64,000 bases of DNA from positions 1 to 64,000 of the forward strand of contig JAQNDB010000231.1 in assembly GCA_029204045.2 (NCBI GenBank), read 5' to 3'. Both the position numbers and the translations under genes were made by a program. This DNA is from Tillandsia leiboldiana (taxonomy: Eukaryota > Streptophyta > Magnoliopsida > Poales > Bromeliaceae). Positions 1-9,277 of the stretch are shown here, in pieces. The notes below the pieces were generated by a model. It was not told where the DNA came from. It made no database searches and saw only the letters and a program-made list of their open reading frames with translations. Position 1 is the stretch's first letter, and every line of letters begins with the position of its first letter.

Positions 1-1112
1 CGGGCGTGGGTAGTACAAGAAATAGGCGCCCTGGTTAGCCTCCCTTCAGTTCTTCGAAGCTTTTCTTGGCACTTATCCGTCCATAGAAACTTTTTTCCCC
101 TTTCTTGGTCAACCGGTTTAAAAGTGGTAAAGGGGCCAAGGGGCCGCATCCTTCGAGAAACCCTCGACGAAGCGTCTATAATATCCCTCCAGTCCCAAAA
201 ATCTGCGGATCTTTCTCACTGTGTCGTCGGTGGTTTCGCAGTCGAGACCGATTCCCACCTTCTTGTGGTCCCAACCAGCGATTCCCTCTGCCGAGATCCC
301 GTGCCATGGAAACCCACCTCTCGTAGCCAGAATTCACACTTCTTGAGCTATCGCGAACAGCCTCTGTTCCCTGAGGGTTTGGAGAATCGTTCGTAAGTGG
401 TCTCTCGTGTCCTCGTCGGTAATAATAAGATCAGGATGTCGTCGATGAAGACCACTACGAACCGGTCCAAGAAGGTCTGAAGATCCGGTTCATCATGGTT
501 CCATGAAGACGGCGGGGGGGTCGTTCGTAAGTCCGACGCATAAAACCGTGAACTTCGTAGTGGCCGTACCGGGTCCCGGAAGGCGGTCTATTGGGATATC
601 TCTCGTTCCGAACCCGGAGCTGGTGGTAGCCCGATTGCAGGTCGATCTTTGAGAACACCGTTGCTCCTCGCAGCTGGTCGAAGAGGTCGTCAATTCTGGG
701 CAGGGGTACTTATTCTTCACAGTAACCTTGTTTATCCACCTGTAGTCGATGCAGAGGCGTAGGCTTCCGTCTTTCTCCCGTACAAGAGCACTGGTGCCCC
801 CCAGGGTGACACACTCGGTCTGATAAATCCTTTGTCCAAGAGGTCCTCCAGTTGCGCCTTAAGCTCCTTTAACTCTGCGAAGGCCATTCGGTAGGGCGCC
901 TTTGTGATTGGTTGGGTACCCGGTACGAGTTCGATAGGAAAAACCACCTCTCGTTCAGGGGGTACCCCGGGCAGTTCCGTCGGGAAGACATCGGGGAGTC
1001 CCTCACCACCGCAATGTCTGACGGTGTCGCCGCGGGTCGTGTCACCAGGTCCACCGAGGCCAGGTAGGCCACGCACCCGCCTTCCACCAATCTTCTAGCC
1101 CTCGCCGATGAG
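1..1112 (-). pseudogene. pol: TE1 pol remnant (Ty3 protease-RT linker and reverse transcriptase)
   Basis: Read on the minus strand, this stretch gives the protease-RT linker (RRLVEGGCVAYLASVDLVTR, about 1095-1040), then the start of RT (FPTELPGVPPEREVVFPIEL, PYRMAFAELKELKAQLEDLL) and the palm segment (FSKIDLQSGYHQLRVRN near 655), running off the window edge in the RT thumb (CQESFEEL near base 50). It is clearly related to the pol of TE7. Small indels shift the frame repeatedly (around 1000, 800-780, 600 and 540), so no intact product is possible. The join with gag at about 1108-1113 skips the end of gag and all of protease, roughly 1.2 kb compared with TE7. Known for the family: Tekay/Del-type chromoviruses order gag-PR-RT-RH-INT. 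The rest of the element lies left of the window. Confidence 0.85.
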
Positions 1113-1670
1113 TAAGTCCTCAAATAACTTTTCCATTGATCCCACCCACTTCTCGACGACCCAAGGATCAGTCGTCTCCCCGTCGAACGTGGGTGGGTCG
1201 TACTTCTTAAAGTCGGCCAGGTTGGCCCGCACGCGGTCCCCGCTCAGTCAGCGGACTGACCCCTCCCCCGTGGCGGCGGCAGCCACAGGAGGGGAAGGGG
1301 CGACCACGGTCTCCCCCGAGGCACCCCTGTTGGTGCTTCCCGGCGCCGGTCCCGCAGTTGCCGTCGCGGTTACCGCCGCTGGTATCGTCGTCTGGGGTGT
1401 GGGTACCTCGGCTTCGGCAGTCGCTGTAGGGGTCACTCCCGCGCTGGCCCCCGTCGCCGGCGCGCCTAGCCCCTATGGAGGGGCGGCGGCGACCGTCACC
1501 GTCGCGGCAGGTTTGCTTGCTGCGTCAACTGACGCACGTGAAGCCGTGAGAGTCGCCAGCTGCCCCGCCATGTCCCTCAGCTGTTGTTGCAGGCGCTGGT
1601 TCTCTGCGGCCGGCCCGACGTCTGTCGCGTCCGCCCCTGCATCCTCGGCCGATGATCTAGTACGGGCCAT
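1113..1670 (-). pseudogene. gag: TE1 gag remnant
   Basis: The minus-strand frame opens with ATG at 1670-1668 (MARTRSSAEDAGAD) and continues through a glutamine-rich segment (ENQRLQQQLRDMAGQLATL), an Ala/Pro/Thr-rich linker and the start of the capsid-like region (DPWVVEKWVGSMEKLFEDLL). The Q-rich to capsid order matches TE7 gag. The frame breaks near 1473 and again near 1250, and the capsid is cut off at about 1112 by a deletion into the RT linker. TE1 keeps the true gag start and about 200 bp of leader after the PBS; TE7 has lost both, so TE1 is the better guide to the family's gag N terminus. No zinc knuckle remains. Confidence 0.75.
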
Positions 1671-1873
1671 GTCTTTACACAAAAACAACAATCAGCTCTA
1701 GACTCTGCTAACATGCAACGAACCCCCCATCGAGGGCAAGGACCCAAGCTCGTTCCCCCCCCTCGATCACTCGCGTCCTACTCTACTATAATCTATCCAT
1801 TCCATTCCTTTGTAGTTAAGTGAGGTATTCCTGTGGACGTCGGCACCAATTGTTGTGATTGAAAGCTAAGTCT

Positions 1874-1882
1874 CTGATACCA
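1874..1882 (-). other. TE1 primer binding site (tRNA-iMet type)
   Basis: The minus strand reads TGGTATCAG eight bases inside the LTR end at 1891. This matches the 3' end of plant initiator-Met tRNA and fixes the 5' LTR and the element's minus orientation. Confidence 0.8.
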
Positions 1883-1990
1883 TCTTAATCTGTCACGCCC
1901 CGGGGGATTAATTTAGCGGAAAACGGATTACAAAAGGTATGTATTTATTTTTTTTTTTGAAAACCTTCTTCCCCGGCGCGTACCCAGATC

Positions 1991-2049
1991 CGCCGCATAT
2001 ACAGGGTCACTCTACGAACGGACAGAGTCTCCCCTGTATATGCACGGCG
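1991..2049 (-). other. SL2 stem-loop in TE1 LTR
   Basis: Inverted repeat. On the minus strand an arm CGCCGTGCATATACAGGGG faces an arm ACCCTGTATATGCGGCG, with an inner CTCTG/TAGAG stem. It sits 100 nt before the LTR 3' end. Homologous hairpins lie at 19031, 28512 and 59943. Confidence 0.75.
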
Positions 2050-2763
2050 TCGCGGTTTGTACAATGTTCAATAACGAGGTAAACATTCAATCACAACAAT
2101 CCAAACGTATAACCATTCACAAAGTGCAGAATAAACTAACGGCCGATTAGTTTGAAAGGATAAAACCCACAATTGTTGAAAACGGCGCCCACCCGGCACC
2201 CATATTTTGAAAACCCTTTTTCGAAAGCAACATAAACTCAGGGGTTTGAAAAACAGTGCCCACACGACACTTAGGTTTTGAAATCCATTTTCGCAAACCA
2301 TAAATCCACAAGGTTTTGAAAACGGTGCCCACACGACACCCGAGTTTTGAAATAGTAGTTTTCGCAATCTGTTCTTTTATTTGCTATTTTATTTTCCAAA
2401 GCGGCCCACAGAGATGTAAAGAAAACTAAACAATTCAGTTGTCACCGTACCGACATCCACGCCGACCCCACGAGGGTATCGAGAACCATCCACAGTCTAC
2501 AATAATAAATGGAATGCGAAGTAAAGAGTAAAATACTGCTCCGGTCTCCTGAGACCCAACACCTCTAGCCGTGGCCTCACCGTCGCCTAACTCTCTCCCC
2601 TGTAGGACCCTGTCGCAAAGTGGGAAGTCAGCGACTAAACAAAATGATAATAATAATGCAGGTAAAGAAAAACGTCCAACCGTAGTCTATCCGGAGCAAC
2701 CACCCCTCCCCCCGCAAGGGAAAAGTAGAATCAAACACCTGTAAACCTGCAATACCCGATCCC

Positions 2764-2877
2764 GTCGGACAACTAAACCGACGAAATCGCACCGCGCCCA
2801 AGTCGGACAACTAAACCGAATGGGTCGCACCGCTCCCACGTCGGACAACTAAACCGACGGGTCGCACCGCTCACACC
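2764..2877 (-). repeat. 38-bp tandem repeat, 3 copies, with stem core
   Basis: Copies start at 2764, 2802 and 2840. Each holds GTCGGACAACTAAACCGA; the outer two close the GTCGG/CCGAC stem, while the middle copy reads CCGAA. The same core recurs as a 51-bp repeat in TE7, so the core is conserved while the unit length is not. Confidence 0.85.
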
Positions 2878-2959
2878 TTGCGCATACATGCCCCACAACT
2901 AAAGAGGCCCCACGCCGTCCTGTGGGTATACACGGGTCATGGACCACTTTTCCGGAAAA

Positions 2960-2994
2960 GCACACCCTTTGCGGTGGCCAAACCGCGGGTGCGC
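2960..2994 (-). other. SL1 stem-loop in TE1 LTR
   Basis: On the minus strand: stem GCGCACCC with GGGTGTGC (one G-U pair), inner stem GCGGT with ACCGC, loop TTGGCC. It is followed by the perfect palindrome CTTTTCCGGAAAAG and a GGTC/GACC mini-stem. Confidence 0.75.
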
Positions 2995-3100
2995 GTGTTG
3001 CAGCCGAGCATAGTAACCGTGAACCATATATATATATATCCATGTATGCAAATATATCCATGCATGCGAACTATGTGAAGCAATATATATATATATATAT

Positions 3101-3331
3101 CTATGCATGAGAACCATATGAAATAATGTACAATCCAAGTATAAGAACCGTAGAACCGTAAACAATTACTTGATGCCTTGCTATAACATTTAATCCAAGT
3201 ACGAGATCCGTATATATCTATGCATGAGAACCATATGAAATAATGCATAGTCCAAGTAAAAGAACCGTAGAACCGTAGACAATTACTTAATGCCTTTCTA
3301 CAACGTTTAATCCAAGTACGAGATTCATAGC
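3101..3331. repeat. 117-bp AT-rich tandem pair in TE1 LTR
   Basis: Two copies start at 3101 and 3218 with CTATGCATGAGAACCATATG. They are flanked by short (TA)n runs at about 3031-3046 and 3083-3100. No equivalent was seen in the other LTRs. Confidence 0.75.
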
Positions 3332-3786
3332 AGTTTTAAAAATCAGCACCATTAAACACATAATGTCTAACACCCATCAGTATTTAACTCAAGTACAACC
3401 CATGATTGACCCCGTCCAAAAAGGTAGAATTAATTGCTAAGACCTTAGGGATAACACCCACCTTTACGAGCGATGAACAAAGCGCTACTCCCCCGTGTCC
3501 TGGTGCGCTCCCCGAAACTACAAAGTCCTCCGGGAAAACGTCAGTACTCACCAAACATAAAACCAGGAGAAAAGAAAGGTTGTCCGGATCCCGTCGCGGA
3601 ACGGGGCTCTCGGGTCCGACGGCGGTGGCGGTGACCGAGTTGGAACCCGTGGCGGCGGTGACCCCGCGCTGCCGCGCTGGCCGCACGCGTATCGGAGCCC
3701 CGTGCGGTGTGAGACCCGCACGGTTCCCTGACTGCGGCGGCCCCGCTCGGTGCCTGGTCCCGCACGGGCGCCCAGTCCGCACGCAC

Positions 3787-4052
3787 GGGCGGCCCCGCGC
3801 GGCGCCCAGGCCCCCGCGCGGGCGCCCAGCCCGCCGCACGGGCGGCCCCGCGCGGCACCCAGGCCCCGCGCGGGTGCCCAGCCCGCACGCACGGGCGGCC
3901 CCGCGCGGCGCCCAGGCCCCGCGCGGGCGCCCAGCCCGCACGCACGGGCGGCCCCGCGCGGCACCCAGGCCCCCGCGCGGGTGCCCAGCCCGCACGCACG
4001 GGCGGCCCCGCGCGGCGCCCAGGCCCCGCGCGGGTGCCCAACCCGCACGCCC
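3787..4052. repeat. GC-rich 53-bp minisatellite, 5 copies, in TE1 LTR
   Basis: GGGCGGCCCCGCGCGG recurs at 3787, 3840, 3893, 3946 and 4000, a 53/53/53/54-bp period. The array is very rich in CpG. Long open frames here, on both strands, come from base composition and are not genes. Confidence 0.92.
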
Positions 4053-4772
4053 AGGCGACCCAGCCCTGCGCGCATCCGGCGCCTCGCGACGGCGGTGGCG
4101 TGGCTGACCGGATCATCCCGCCTTCCCCCGTGCGATGGTCCGAAGGAAACCCTAGAAAAATGAATAAAAACTCACCGAAACTTCGTGCTTCCGATTCGCC
4201 GATGAAGAGGGAGGAAGAGGAGAGTATCGTCCCACGCTCGCTTGCCGGGTTTCGTGGGGGAAAACAATGGTCCCTTCCTTCTCCTCGTCGCGCTCCACGG
4301 TTCTTCACTCCGTCTTGCAAGAAAGCCGAGGTTCGGAAACAAAAGGGTTTTCTCGCTCGCACTAAAAAGGGGAACCGTCGTACGGGATAAGGAGAGTGGA
4401 AAATAATCTAAGTCATCCTACACGAAATTAAAACCGTCGGTCAAAGCGGAGCGGGGGAAAGAAAAGAAACCCAAATTCCCAATTAGAAGAAATCGAACCC
4501 GGGTTAGATTTACCTCGAAAGGCGTGCTAAACGCTCGAACAGCTAACAAACTTGGGAAATTTATTCCGGGAGATTCTGGGGTCGGAAATCAGATCCGATC
4601 GCGCCGCCGAAATCCATTTCGCGAGCTTTATTGTCTAAAAATACCCGCGAGCCCCGACAGTCTGCCCAGAGATAAAGAAAAATAATTCACCCCCGGACCC
4701 CTTAGTCGAAAAGCGGATTAACAAGAATTTTAAAGAAGGTCTAGAAAGACAAATAAAGCCGCGGTTATTACA

Positions 4773-5172
4773 GGTTGGGACAGTCTTTGTGCCTCAGTCG
4801 GTATCTCCTCCTCCGACACCGGAATTCACGACAACCAACGACAACAAGCCTACTTCATCCTCTTCGGAATCGTCAAGCACAAAGGTATATTTTCGTTGTA
4901 ATTTTGCAGGGCATATTGAAAGAAATTGCAAGATTGGAGCTCAAAGATCAAATCAACCACATCTTGCAACTGCTACCAATAAGTTCACTCCCCGGAATTC
5001 AAAGAAGGACTTTTCAAAAGAAAAGAACATTGGTAGTACTTCAAACAAGACGATGACAAAAGAAAAAGATCAATCATACAAAACGTCTTCATCAAGGAAA
5101 ATTTCTCAACCATTGCCAACATACTCCAAAACTCAAAAGGTTTGGGTATGCAAAGGTGAAATCCTTCCTTGA
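4773..5172 (+). pseudogene. gag: TE2 gag fragment (Ty1/copia, Sirevirus type)
   Basis: The plus frame from 4789 reads a Ser/Thr/Asn-rich linker, a CCHC-like zinc knuckle (YFRCNFAGHIERNC, about 4892-4933) and a basic Lys/Ser tail, ending KVWVCKGEILP and a stop at 5170-5172. The knuckle has lost its first Cys (Tyr instead), so zinc and RNA binding are doubtful. The N-terminal gag is absent because TE1 interrupts the frame at 4772/4773; the missing part and the 5' LTR should lie left of TE1. No protease motif is found between this and the integrase frame that overlaps from 5156, so a deletion has removed protease and the integrase zinc domain. Confidence 0.75.
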
Positions 5173-7699
5173 CTTTAATCGCTCTACGATTAAATGTTGT
5201 GTAGTTTATGTAGACTATTTTTCTTTCTTTTGGCCGACCCGTCAACCATCTTTGGGAGATAAATGGTATATTTTCTTATTGGTTGATGATTTCTCTCGGT
5301 ATTCTTGGGTAGCATTTTTAAAAGAGAAAGCTGATACTTTTGATTCTTTTCACGAGATTTGCCATCGTATTATGATTGAAAAGAATGAAAAGATCATTCG
5401 TGTTAGAAGTGATAGAGGTGGAGAATTCGTTAACTCTAAATTCATTGACTTTTGCACTTCAAACGGTATTAAGCATGAATTCTCAGCACCCTATACACCT
5501 CAACAGAATGGTGTTGTCGAGCGCAAAAATAGGGTTGTTCAAGAGATGGCACGTGTTATGCTTCACAGCCGGAATTTACTGCTACATTTTTGGGCTGAAG
5601 CTGTGAACACTGCAATCTATGTAATTAATCGAGTTTATTTGCGCCCGGGAACGTTAAATACACCATATGAACTATGGTGCGGTAGAAAACCCAACATCAA
5701 ATATTTTCGCATCTTCGGGAGTCGGTGTTACATTTTACGTGACCGTGAAAATCTTGGAAAGTTTGACTCTCGAAGTGACGAAGGGATTTTCTTGGAGTAT
5801 TCTACAAACAGTAGAGCATATCGAGTATTTAACTTGGAATCTAAGACGATCGTAGAATCGATAAATGTTAAAGTAGATGAAGCTTTTCACTTTGCATCTG
5901 AAAAATCTACCCTCGATATCTCTCTAGATGATGATACACCTGCCATTGCATCTTCTCATAATAATACTTCCAATATTAATGATGCATCTAATGGTTCTTC
6001 AAGTTTATCTGATGTGCAGGAATCGTCTCATGTACCTCCGAGTACTCCGTTACCTCAAACTTTACGCATCTCCAAGGATCATCCTGAATCAAACATCATT
6101 GGAGACCCACAAGGAGTTAGAACTCGGAGGCAGTTGGTTTGTGGATTCGCTTGCTACGTATCTTTAATCGAACCAAAGAATATAGATGAAGCTCTTCAGG
6201 ATGACTACTGGATTAAAGCAATGCAGGAAGAGCTCCATCAATTTGAGCGAAACAAAGTCTGGGAATTAACGAAGCCTCCACAGCAACACAATGTGATAGG
6301 TACCAAATGGATTTTCAAGAATAAGAAAAATGAGGATGGTACTATCATCAGGAACAAGGCACGATTAGTTGCTCAAGGCTACTCTCAAGTAGAAGGTATA
6401 GACTTTGATGAAACTTTCGCCCCTGTAGCTAGACTCGAGTCCATTCGTATACTATTTGCTATTGCTTGTCATTTTAAAATCAAATTATTTCAAATGGACG
6501 TTAAGAGCGCGTTTCTAAATGGGGTTTTAAATGAGGAAGTTTATGTGGCTCAACCGAAAGGTTTTGTAGACCATAAACAACCTAATCATGTTTTTCGCTT
6601 GAAAATGGCTCTTTACGGTCTGAAACAAGCACCACGAGCATGGTACGAAAGGCTGACAAAGCACCTTTTGGAGAAGGGCTATACTCGAGGGGGAGCTAAC
6701 AGGACTCTCTTTGTGAAGCATTATCAAAACAATTTCATTGTAGCACAAATATATGTCGATGACATTGTATTTGGCGCAACAAGAGATAATGATGCTTCTA
6801 AATTCGCGGAGACCATGGAAAGCGAATTTGAGATGTCCATGATGGGCGAATTGACTTATTTTCTTGGATTGCAAATTAAACAAAATGATGAAGGTATTCA
6901 CTTGTGTCAATCCAAGTATGCAATGGAGTTGGTTAAAAGGTTTGACTTAGAAAATTCGAAGGATTTTCCGACTCCAATGGGAACTAGCCACAAGGGACTT
7001 GGAAGTGAATCACATAGTAAGAATGTAGACGAGAAACTGTATCGAAGTATGATTGGAAGTTTACTTTACCTCACGGCTAGTCGCCCGGATATATCCTTTA
7101 GTGTTGGGATTTGCTCGAGATATCAATCAGCACCAAAGGAGGTTCACCTGAAAGCGGTGAAAAGGATCATCCGGTACATCAAAGGATCAATTAATTTCGG
7201 AATTTGGTATCCTATGGGAACTAGTTTGGATATTGTTGGATACTCAGATGCCGATTGGGCAGGATCAGTGGATGATCGGAAAAGCACGAGTGGTGCATGC
7301 TTCTATCTTGGCCATTGCCTTGTTGCATGGCACAGTAAAAAGCAGAATTGCATAGCACTCTCGACTGCCGAAGCGGAATACATCTCAGCGGGTAGTTGTT
7401 CAACCCAACTCATTTGGATGAAAAGTGTGTTGAGCGACTTCCGGATTTCAGCAACTTCGGTAACAATTCTTTGTGACAACACTAGTGGTATAAACATTTC
7501 CAAAAATCCTGTGTTGCACTCTAGAACAAAACACATTGAACTTAGATATCATTTTCTTAGAGAGCTAGTTGAATCAAATACTCTTCTACTTTCATATATT
7601 TCAACTGAAGATCAATTAGCTGACATTTTAACAAAACCTTTGGATCAAAAACGTTTTATTCATTTGCGTAAAGCAATTGGAATGCTTTCCTTGAAATAA
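5156..7699 (+). CDS. pol: TE2 pol: copia integrase core, reverse transcriptase, RNase H
   Basis: A single open frame of 847 codons. The DDE core shows Asp20 (VDYF), Asp86 (RSDRGGEF) and Glu122 (NGVVERKNR), with the DD35E spacing between the last two. RT follows at about residues 370-620 (WIFKNKKNEDG, ARLVAQGYSQVEGIDFDETF, catalytic YVDD at 533-536), then RNase H (YSDADWAGS, STAEAEY, CDN) and the C-terminal TEDQLADILTKPL. The order INT before RT defines Ty1/copia, and the RT/RNase H wording resembles the Sirevirus (SIRE/Maximus) lineage. The start given is only the first ATG of the open stretch; the real polyprotein began in gag. Integrase HHCC and protease are missing, so the element cannot be autonomous although this frame is intact. 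GC content is far lower than in the neighbouring Ty3 elements. Confidence 0.88.
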   Translation: MKSFLDFNRSTIKCCVVYVDYFSFFWPTRQPSLGDKWYIFLLVDDFSRYSWVAFLKEKADTFDSFHEICHRIMIEKNEKIIRVRSDRGGEFVNSKFIDFCTSNGIKHEFSAPYTPQQNGVVERKNRVVQEMARVMLHSRNLLLHFWAEAVNTAIYVINRVYLRPGTLNTPYELWCGRKPNIKYFRIFGSRCYILRDRENLGKFDSRSDEGIFLEYSTNSRAYRVFNLESKTIVESINVKVDEAFHFASEKSTLDISLDDDTPAIASSHNNTSNINDASNGSSSLSDVQESSHVPPSTPLPQTLRISKDHPESNIIGDPQGVRTRRQLVCGFACYVSLIEPKNIDEALQDDYWIKAMQEELHQFERNKVWELTKPPQQHNVIGTKWIFKNKKNEDGTIIRNKARLVAQGYSQVEGIDFDETFAPVARLESIRILFAIACHFKIKLFQMDVKSAFLNGVLNEEVYVAQPKGFVDHKQPNHVFRLKMALYGLKQAPRAWYERLTKHLLEKGYTRGGANRTLFVKHYQNNFIVAQIYVDDIVFGATRDNDASKFAETMESEFEMSMMGELTYFLGLQIKQNDEGIHLCQSKYAMELVKRFDLENSKDFPTPMGTSHKGLGSESHSKNVDEKLYRSMIGSLLYLTASRPDISFSVGICSRYQSAPKEVHLKAVKRIIRYIKGSINFGIWYPMGTSLDIVGYSDADWAGSVDDRKSTSGACFYLGHCLVAWHSKKQNCIALSTAEAEYISAGSCSTQLIWMKSVLSDFRISATSVTILCDNTSGINISKNPVLHSRTKHIELRYHFLRELVESNTLLLSYISTEDQLADILTKPLDQKRFIHLRKAIGMLSLK

Positions 7700-8636
7700 A
7701 CTTCTTTTTGAAACTTTTGCTTATGTTAGGTTTTGTTTTTTTGTTTTTGTTCTTTATCTATGTCTATACATAGTACATTAATTGAGCATGTGTATTATTG
7801 ACTTTACTTGCATCCTTTCATATAATTAGAAATCTATTATGCTTTTGATATCATAATAATTCAGTTGATGCATTGATCATTTATTTAAATTAAACCATTT
7901 TTATTTGATCAAAGTCAATTTCTCTCTCAATGATCTCTTGGTATTATTGTTATCTTATTTGACTATTTAGTTGAGTATGAATTCGAGATCAATCCTTGGT
8001 TGAATACTTTATATTTTAAATTAATTGATAGCCAATTGAGGGGGAGTCAAAGAAAAGTAAAATGCTCAAAAGATGTGGAAAGAGTTACATCCCAATGAGG
8101 AGTGTGAAAACTACCACCACATGGAGGAAAGAGCTACCACCTCGGTCGTCCGAGTACTGTGTGCAGCTACCACATGTATACCAAGCATGGTTGTTCAATT
8201 TTTTGATTAAGTAAAATGCATGATTGAAATACTTGACTCTGTCAAATTTCAAGGTTGGTATAAGGTGGGATTTTAAAGAAAGATGCTCAAAGAGCCACTC
8301 TCTTCAACAGATTGACTAGATACATTATATAATTTATTTGGGATTTCAAACATCTATTGATCTTGGTAATTCATTTTCTTTACCATTTTAATGATTTGAT
8401 AAACGCCGTACTCATAAGATCATGATAGATGTGTTTGATCTTGATCAACTTTAAAAGTTTTAATTTCTATAAATTGTCATGTCATTATTTGAATGTTATT
8501 GATAGATTTAACATAATTTATTTCTCTTGACATGAAACGATATTTTTTGTTTAAAGTTGATGTGCTAAAATGCTTACATACTTTTTCTGGATTTTATGAA
8601 TTTTTTCTAAATTTTTCTGATGAAAAAGTTGCAGCT

Positions 8637-8728
8637 GATCCGGATCGGGTTAAGTGATCTGGATCCCGAACGCAGGCTTCTTCCTGCGGCTAGCCGATCC
8701 GGATCGAAATCTCGATCCGATCCGGATC
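8637..8728 (+). promoter_or_regulatory. Internal GATCCGGATC palindrome cluster
   Basis: GATCCGGATC occurs at 8637, 8696 and 8719, with a GATCTGGATC variant at 8656. The same palindrome fills the TE2 LTR upstream of its TATA box (11669-11952). Followed by CTAGGGTTTTTAATAG. Inferred to be a second, internal promoter for the third ORF. Confidence 0.55.
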
Positions 8729-8863
8729 ACGGCTAGGGTTTTTAATAGAACGAAAGGGTTTTGATTTCTTTTACCTTAATCTTTTGTTCTCAAGTCTCTA
8801 GAGCCTATCTCTCTAGAATCCTTGCACCTTGGAGCTTCCATAACGCAAGTTCTTTGAATCCAA

Positions 8864-9248
8864 GTAAGTTTTATTGATCAAAATCTCGGTTTTTCATAGT
8901 TTTTCTTATTCCTCCTCAAAACGTGATGAATTTCTTGTATCAATTTCGTTTGTGGATGGTTTTTGATCAAATTTCTTTTGAAATAAGAACTCTGGGTAGA
9001 TTAGTTTTGATTATATGCTAGGTATTCTCAAGATAAACGGATTTTTGGTCTTCGATTTCAAAGAATTCGGTTTTAGGGCATATAATGGGAATTTTCCAAA
9101 ATCATGCAATTGATCTATTTTTAAAATTCCTTTTGCAAAACTAATTTGATTTTTAGTCTCTCTACATGATTATGATTGTTTGGGTACAATTTTTCTAATT
9201 TTTGAAAATTAACAATATTTTCATGTGTTCTTGAGTTGGTTTTCACAG
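8864..9248 (+). other. Putative 5' UTR intron of the TE2 third ORF
   Basis: A donor GTAAGT at 8864 and an acceptor TTTTCACAG ending at 9248 enclose 385 bp of T-rich sequence. The ATG of the third ORF lies 29 bp after the acceptor. It is read from consensus sites only. Confidence 0.45.
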
Positions 9249-9277
9249 GATACATTTTTCACTAGAAACCAATAGCA

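Larger units (their letters stand above)
1891..4772 (-). repeat. TE1 5' LTR (2.88 kb)
   Basis: On the minus strand the LTR begins TGTAATAACCGCGG at 4772 and ends GGGGCGTGACA at 1891, directly before the PBS. The first 400 bases are alignable by eye with the TE7 LTR start. Inside, in LTR order, are a GC-rich 53-bp array (3787-4052), a 117-bp AT-rich tandem pair (3101-3331), stem-loop SL1 (2960-2994), a 38-bp repeat in three copies (2764, 2802, 2840) carrying GTCGG/CCGAC stems, GTGTC/GGCAC mini-hairpins (2200-2340) and stem-loop SL2 (1991-2049). The right-hand flank, 4773 on, is TE2 gag, so TE1 inserted into TE2. No gene is seen within it. Confidence 0.88.
7700..9277 (+). other. TE2 pol to third-ORF spacer
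   Basis: AT-rich and non-coding. It contains a PPT-like purine run (GAGGGGGAG, about 8038-8047), a cluster of GATCCGGATC palindromes (8637-8728), a CTAGGGTTTTT motif just after them, a pyrimidine-rich leader and a probable leader intron (8864-9248). The layout resembles a promoter and 5' UTR feeding the ORF at 9278. Confidence 0.6.

Noticed and set aside
1108..1701. 197-codon plus-strand frame
   Set aside because: It is the antisense of the TE1 gag Ala/Pro/Thr linker; the minus-strand frame matches TE7 gag.
3384..4362. Open frames of 137-273 codons at 3.4-4.4 kb
   Set aside because: They overlap the 53-bp minisatellite in the TE1 LTR on both strands, with no homology or start context.
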